DNA of 8,975 bases, from assembly GCA_964445305.1 (NCBI GenBank), contig CAYUKK010000012.1, positions 1 through 8,975 on the forward strand, read 5' to 3'. Under the pieces are notes generated by a model. The model saw only the letters and a program-made list of their open reading frames with translations, had not been told where the DNA came from and searched no databases. Below are positions 6,522 through 8,975 of the stretch, one piece after another. The DNA is from CAYUKK01 sp964445305 (GTDB lineage Bacteria; Acidobacteriota; Aminicenantia; Aminicenantales; UBA8522). Every line of letters starts with the position of its first letter. The first letter of the stretch is position 1. Both the position numbers and the translations under genes were made by a program.

Positions 6522-6582
6522 TGGAAAAACAGAGGGCAGTGGATATTAGCCCTGAAGGGCGGTAGCCTATTAAAATAAGAAT

Positions 6583-6993
6583 ATGAAAAACCCGATTCCC
6601 GTTCTGAAAAAACTATTTAAAAAAGACAAAGATATTCTGTTTGCTTATCTTTATGGCTCTTACGCCTCTGCTTCTGCCCATCCGGGAAGCGACATTGATA
6701 TCGCCGTCTATCTTCAGCCTTCTGGCATAAAAGAGTACATAAGAAAGCAAGCAGAACTCTCGGCCGCTTTGATTACCGAGCTCCACAACGATAACATTGA
6801 CTTGAGAATATTGAATACCCTGCCCTTTTTGTTGAAATACAAGGTCCTGAAGGAAGGCATACCCATCCTCATAAATGATGAATCCGCACGGGTTGAATTT
6901 GAGATAGCGACTATGAACAGGTTTTTTGAATTGAAACCCTATCTCGATGAGTATAACCGAATGCTCCTTTTGAGAATACAATCGAGCATCTGA
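6583..6993 (+). CDS. mntA: MntA-type minimal nucleotidyltransferase antitoxin
   Basis: A 136-residue stand-alone nucleotidyltransferase. The MNT signature GS-x10-D-x-D is exact: Gly25-Ser26, ten residues, then Asp37-Ile-Asp39 (GSDIDIAVYL). A third metal-ligand Asp is probably Asp73 in NIDLRIL. In the characterised MntA-HepT systems this antitoxin adds AMP to a tyrosine of its partner HepT and silences its RNase activity. The signature continues as GSYASAS rather than the common GSxARG, so the small residue after Ala is atypical. The gene is AT-richer than the envelope genes and has only a weak purine stretch (AAGAA) before the ATG. The hepT-type gene follows after 7 nt. Here the antitoxin precedes the toxin, whereas in the Shewanella prototype the toxin gene comes first. 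Confidence 0.9.
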   Translation: MKNPIPVLKKLFKKDKDILFAYLYGSYASASAHPGSDIDIAVYLQPSGIKEYIRKQAELSAALITELHNDNIDLRILNTLPFLLKYKVLKEGIPILINDESARVEFEIATMNRFFELKPYLDEYNRMLLLRIQSSI

Positions 6994-7000
6994 ATCTAAA

Positions 7001-7453
7001 ATGAAGAAGAAAGAAATCATCAGGAAAGAACGCATCATTGAATACCTGGAGAATATCGAAAGACAGGTCGAAGATATCCAATCAATTCCGGTTCCAAGTA
7101 AGGCTTTTTTCCTGGAAAGAAAAAACCTAATTCAGATAAAAGCTATAAAATACAGCCTGGCCTGTGCTATCCAGGATGTCACCAGAATCTCTGTGCATAT
7201 TGCTTCTGCATTATCCCTTTGGAGAAGCAGGGAAAGCGAAGCTGAGGCGATATTAGCCTTATCAGAAGCGATGATAATTCCAAAAAAGTTCGCAGAAAAA
7301 ATTAAGGGGATGCCTGCTTTCAGGAACAGGATTATTCATGATTACTTACCGAATGAATTTGACGCCGAAAAGCTTTTTGAAAACCTCCAGAACCTGGATG
7401 ATTTCAAAAAATTTTCAAAATACATATCGGCATGGATTACCAGGAAAGACTGA
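7001..7453 (+). CDS. hepT: HepT-type HEPN RNase toxin
   Basis: A 150-residue, mostly helical protein with the HEPN active-site motif R-x4-H-x-Y: Arg108, His113 and Tyr115 in FRNRIIHDYL. In HepT toxins Arg and His form the RNase site, and the Tyr is the residue modified with AMP by the nucleotidyltransferase antitoxin. It starts 7 nt after mntA with no good ribosome site, so translation is probably coupled. Motif and gene pairing together make a functional MntA-HepT module likely. Length is a little above the usual 110-145 residues; the N-terminus is Lys/Glu-rich and may form a coiled helix. No terminator is visible after it, and the peptidase gene begins 58 nt later on the same strand. Confidence 0.9.
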   Translation: MKKKEIIRKERIIEYLENIERQVEDIQSIPVPSKAFFLERKNLIQIKAIKYSLACAIQDVTRISVHIASALSLWRSRESEAEAILALSEAMIIPKKFAEKIKGMPAFRNRIIHDYLPNEFDAEKLFENLQNLDDFKKFSKYISAWITRKD

Positions 7454-7511
7454 AGAAAAGATTGGCCGCGACCGCTCGCCCTAAGATCGCCATCGGCCAG
7501 AGGTAAGAATC

Positions 7512-8426
7512 ATGACTGAAACTCAAAAACGGGCCACGGGCTGGATTCCCGATTACCCCGATTTCAGGGACTACACGGAAGAAACCGCGGAAGTCCGAAA
7601 AATCTTAGAGCCGACGGGATTGTTGGCGGAACCCGCGGGGACGAAGAAGGCCAGGGTAAGCACCCGTCCCGGCCGGGCGCTTCCCGGATCCGTCGATTTG
7701 CGGGAGTGGTGTTCCCCTGTCGAAGACCAGGGCCGCCTGGGCTCCTGCACGGCCCACGCCGGGGTCGGCCTCATTGAGTATTACGAGCGAAAATCCTTCG
7801 GCCGGCATATCGATGCCTCCCGCCTCTTTCTCTACAAGGTCACCCGGAACCTGATGAAGATGCGCGGCGACACGGGCGCCTATCTCCGGACAACCATCGG
7901 GGCCATGGTCCTTTTCGGCGTCCCGCCCGAGGAGTTTTGGCCCTACACGGATAACTTCCAGGACTTTGACCGGGAGCCACCCGCCTTCTGCTACTCCTTC
8001 GCCCAGAACTACAAGACGATCATGTATTACCGCCACGACCCGCCCTCGGCCGAGGCGGAGACCATCCTCGAGCGCATCAAGACCTATCTTGCGGCCGGCC
8101 ATCCGGCCATGTTCGGGTTCACGGTCTATAGCTCGATCGAGCAGGCCTCGGAAAACGGCCAGATTCCCTTTCCGTCTCGCCGTGACAGAATCGAAGGAGG
8201 CCATGCCGTCACGGCCGTCGGCTACGACGATAAAATCAAAATCAAGAACCGCTACGACACCTCTTCTACCACCGGCGCCCTTCTCATCCGCAACTCCTGG
8301 GGAAAAGACTGGGGCGAGGAGGGCTACGGCTGGCTCCCTTACGAGTACGTCCGCCGCGGCCTGGCCGAGGACTTCTGGTCTGTCCTCAAAAAAGAATGGA
8401 TCGACACCGGCCAGTTCCGAGTCTAA
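7512..8426 (+). CDS. C1-family (papain-like) cysteine peptidase
   Basis: A 304-residue protein with all four papain-family catalytic positions: Gln73 (oxyanion hole) and nucleophile Cys79 in VEDQGRLGSCTAHA, His231 in GGHAVTAVGYDD, and Asn261 in RNSWGKDWGEEGYGW. The N-terminal GWIPDYPDFRDY (10-21) and VDLREWCSPVEDQG (61-74) are typical of bacterial C1A-like peptidases. There is no signal peptide, lipobox or membrane segment, and the roughly 57-residue N-terminal part is too short for a classic inhibitory propeptide, so a cytosolic enzyme active without processing is likely. Substrate is unknown. AGAGG lies about 8 nt before the ATG. It is GC-rich, unlike the AT-richer toxin-antitoxin modules on either side, which suggests separate origins. 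Confidence 0.92.
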   Translation: MTETQKRATGWIPDYPDFRDYTEETAEVRKILEPTGLLAEPAGTKKARVSTRPGRALPGSVDLREWCSPVEDQGRLGSCTAHAGVGLIEYYERKSFGRHIDASRLFLYKVTRNLMKMRGDTGAYLRTTIGAMVLFGVPPEEFWPYTDNFQDFDREPPAFCYSFAQNYKTIMYYRHDPPSAEAETILERIKTYLAAGHPAMFGFTVYSSIEQASENGQIPFPSRRDRIEGGHAVTAVGYDDKIKIKNRYDTSSTTGALLIRNSWGKDWGEEGYGWLPYEYVRRGLAEDFWSVLKKEWIDTGQFRV

Positions 8427-8434
8427 ATCTATGA

Positions 8435-8492
8435 AATAAATTTATTCAAAAATAATCTTGACATTATAATTTGACGATATTATGATATTATC
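8435..8492 (+). promoter_or_regulatory. Promoter and putative operator of the RelB/RelE-type module
   Basis: TTGACA (8458-8463), 17 nt, then TATGAT (8481-8486) is a near-consensus sigma70-type promoter. A 17-nt imperfect palindrome (8476-8492, 7 of 8 pairs matching, GATATTAT directly repeated) covers the -10 box, as expected for an antitoxin operator. Upstream, an AT-only perfect 12-nt palindrome (8435-8446) and an A-tract could act as an UP element. Transcription would start near 8493, only about 16 nt before the antitoxin ATG. Confidence 0.7.
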
Positions 8493-8508
8493 TGAAGAAG
8501 GGCTTAAA

Positions 8509-8745
8509 ATGAATGCTACAACATTAAGACTTCCCGAAAAAAAACTAAAGCTCATTCGAGCCATTGCCGGCTACGAAAACAGGCCCCTATCAAAGATTTT
8601 TGAAGAGCTCGTGGACATCTACATCGAAAGGCACAAGGAAACTCTCGAACTGCTGGCCATTCCCGGCTTTGTGGAAGAATGCAAAGGAGGACTAAAGGAA
8701 ATTCGAGAAGGCGGCGGCAAGGACCTTGATGAGCTGGTCGATTAG
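8509..8745 (+). CDS. RelB/CopG-type antitoxin (ribbon-helix-helix-like)
   Basis: A 78-residue small protein. Residues 4-9 (TTLRLP) would form the DNA-binding ribbon strand. They are followed by two helices (about 11-22 and 26-42, NRPLSKIFEELVDIYIERH) as in ribbon-helix-helix antitoxins, and a charged C-terminal tail (46-78) would wrap the toxin. The frame is open from an earlier ATG at 8482, but that codon lies inside the -10 box. The ATG at 8509 has AGAAGGG 6 nt upstream and puts the ribbon strand at the N-terminus, so it is preferred. The predicted operator over its promoter fits autorepression by the antitoxin. Its last 17 nt overlap the toxin gene. I cannot place it in a named antitoxin subfamily. 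Confidence 0.8.
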   Translation: MNATTLRLPEKKLKLIRAIAGYENRPLSKIFEELVDIYIERHKETLELLAIPGFVEECKGGLKEIREGGGKDLDELVD

Positions 8746-8975
8746 GGTCTCCTCCACGGCCGAAAAATATTTTAAAAAGCTGGATAAGAAGCTCCAGAGG
8801 AAAATCAGGGAAAAGCTTCAGGCTCTATGTGGCCAGCAAAATCCTCTTGAAAATATTCAGGTCAGAGCTTTGACAGGAGAATTAAAGGGATTTTATCGTC
8901 TGAGAATTGGAGAGTACAGGATTATCTTCGCGCTTCTGGAAGAAGAAAAGGTAATTGCCGTCGTCAATATCGTTC
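8729..8975 (+). CDS. RelE/ParE-family toxin (C-terminus beyond the window)
   Basis: 82 residues are visible; the frame is open at the right edge. It begins MSWSIRVSSTAEKYFKKLDKK, with a Lys-rich helical hairpin (10-35), then ALTGELKGFYRLRIGEYRII (47-66), the central-sheet signature of RelE/ParE toxins, followed by the strand VIAVVNIV. RelE members cleave mRNA on the ribosome, while ParE members poison gyrase. The conserved C-terminal residues that would separate the two are outside the window. The start overlaps the antitoxin stop by 17 nt and has AAGGA 5 nt before the ATG, inside the antitoxin gene, so the two are translationally coupled. Confidence 0.85.
   Translation, partial: MSWSIRVSSTAEKYFKKLDKKLQRKIREKLQALCGQQNPLENIQVRALTGELKGFYRLRIGEYRIIFALLEEEKVIAVVNIV

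Larger units (their letters stand above)
5972..6582. other. Divergent intergenic region without a convincing gene
   Basis: About 610 bp lie between the divergent lptD and mntA genes. Near lptD is a candidate promoter. Next come two inverted repeats, ACCAT/ATGGT (6076-6090) and a CCAG-GGGG/CCCC-CTGG stem (6096-6121). A 9-nt tandem duplication, CCAGTGGTT twice, is at 6415-6432. Near mntA are a TATAAT box with a palindrome beside it and a small GCCC/GGGC hairpin (6549-6560). Two weak frames exist: 6142-6453 (GTG start, no ribosome site) and 6401-6565 (ATG, 54 codons, no ribosome site). Neither product resembles a protein I recognise. The stretch may be decayed accessory DNA. Confidence 0.5.

Noticed and set aside
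6401..6565. 54-codon frame upstream of mntA
   Set aside because: It has no ribosome site and overlaps the TATAAT box, the palindrome and the small hairpin, so regulatory DNA is the better reading.
7605..8204. 199-codon minus-strand frame opposite the peptidase gene
   Set aside because: It is antisense to a gene with an intact catalytic set, and its product has no recognisable domain.

Overview
The window comes from a diderm (Gram-negative-type) bacterium. It encodes LptD, the outer-membrane lipopolysaccharide translocon, next to nucleotide-sugar genes for surface-polysaccharide synthesis. Composition is mixed: the cell-envelope genes and the peptidase gene are GC-rich, while the two toxin-antitoxin modules and their leaders are visibly AT-richer. 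The phylum cannot be fixed from this sequence. An uncultivated environmental lineage (Acidobacteriota/Aminicenantes-like) is only a guess.

Minus-strand block (1-5971). Read in transcription order, it runs lptD, a 263-bp spacer with a repeat element and a short outer-membrane-protein-like coding scrap, rmlA (long form), rmlC-like, a 220-bp spacer with a second copy of the repeat, rmlB, a 200-bp spacer with a degenerate 9-nt tandem repeat, and the first 110 codons of a GDP-mannose-dehydratase-type SDR gene cut by the window edge. RmlA makes dTDP-glucose, RmlB converts it to the 4-keto-6-deoxy sugar, and the RmlC-like cupin would epimerise that product. No rmlD is visible, so the end product (dTDP-rhamnose or another deoxysugar) is open. 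LptD would place the finished lipopolysaccharide in the outer leaflet.

Divergent spacer (5972-6582). About 610 bp separate the minus-strand block from a plus-strand accessory block. It holds a candidate lptD promoter, several small inverted repeats, a TATAAT box before the first toxin-antitoxin operon, and no convincing gene.

Plus-strand accessory block (6583-8975). An MntA-HepT toxin-antitoxin pair comes first: a minimal nucleotidyltransferase antitoxin and a HEPN RNase toxin, both with intact signature motifs. It is followed closely by a leaderless papain-like (C1) cysteine peptidase with a complete Gln-Cys-His-Asn catalytic set. Then comes a RelB/RelE-type module with a near-consensus promoter, a palindrome over its -10 box, a small antitoxin, and an overlapping RelE-family toxin that runs off the right edge. 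A peptidase gene between two toxin-antitoxin modules is the most unusual arrangement here, but nothing in the sequence proves that the three act together.
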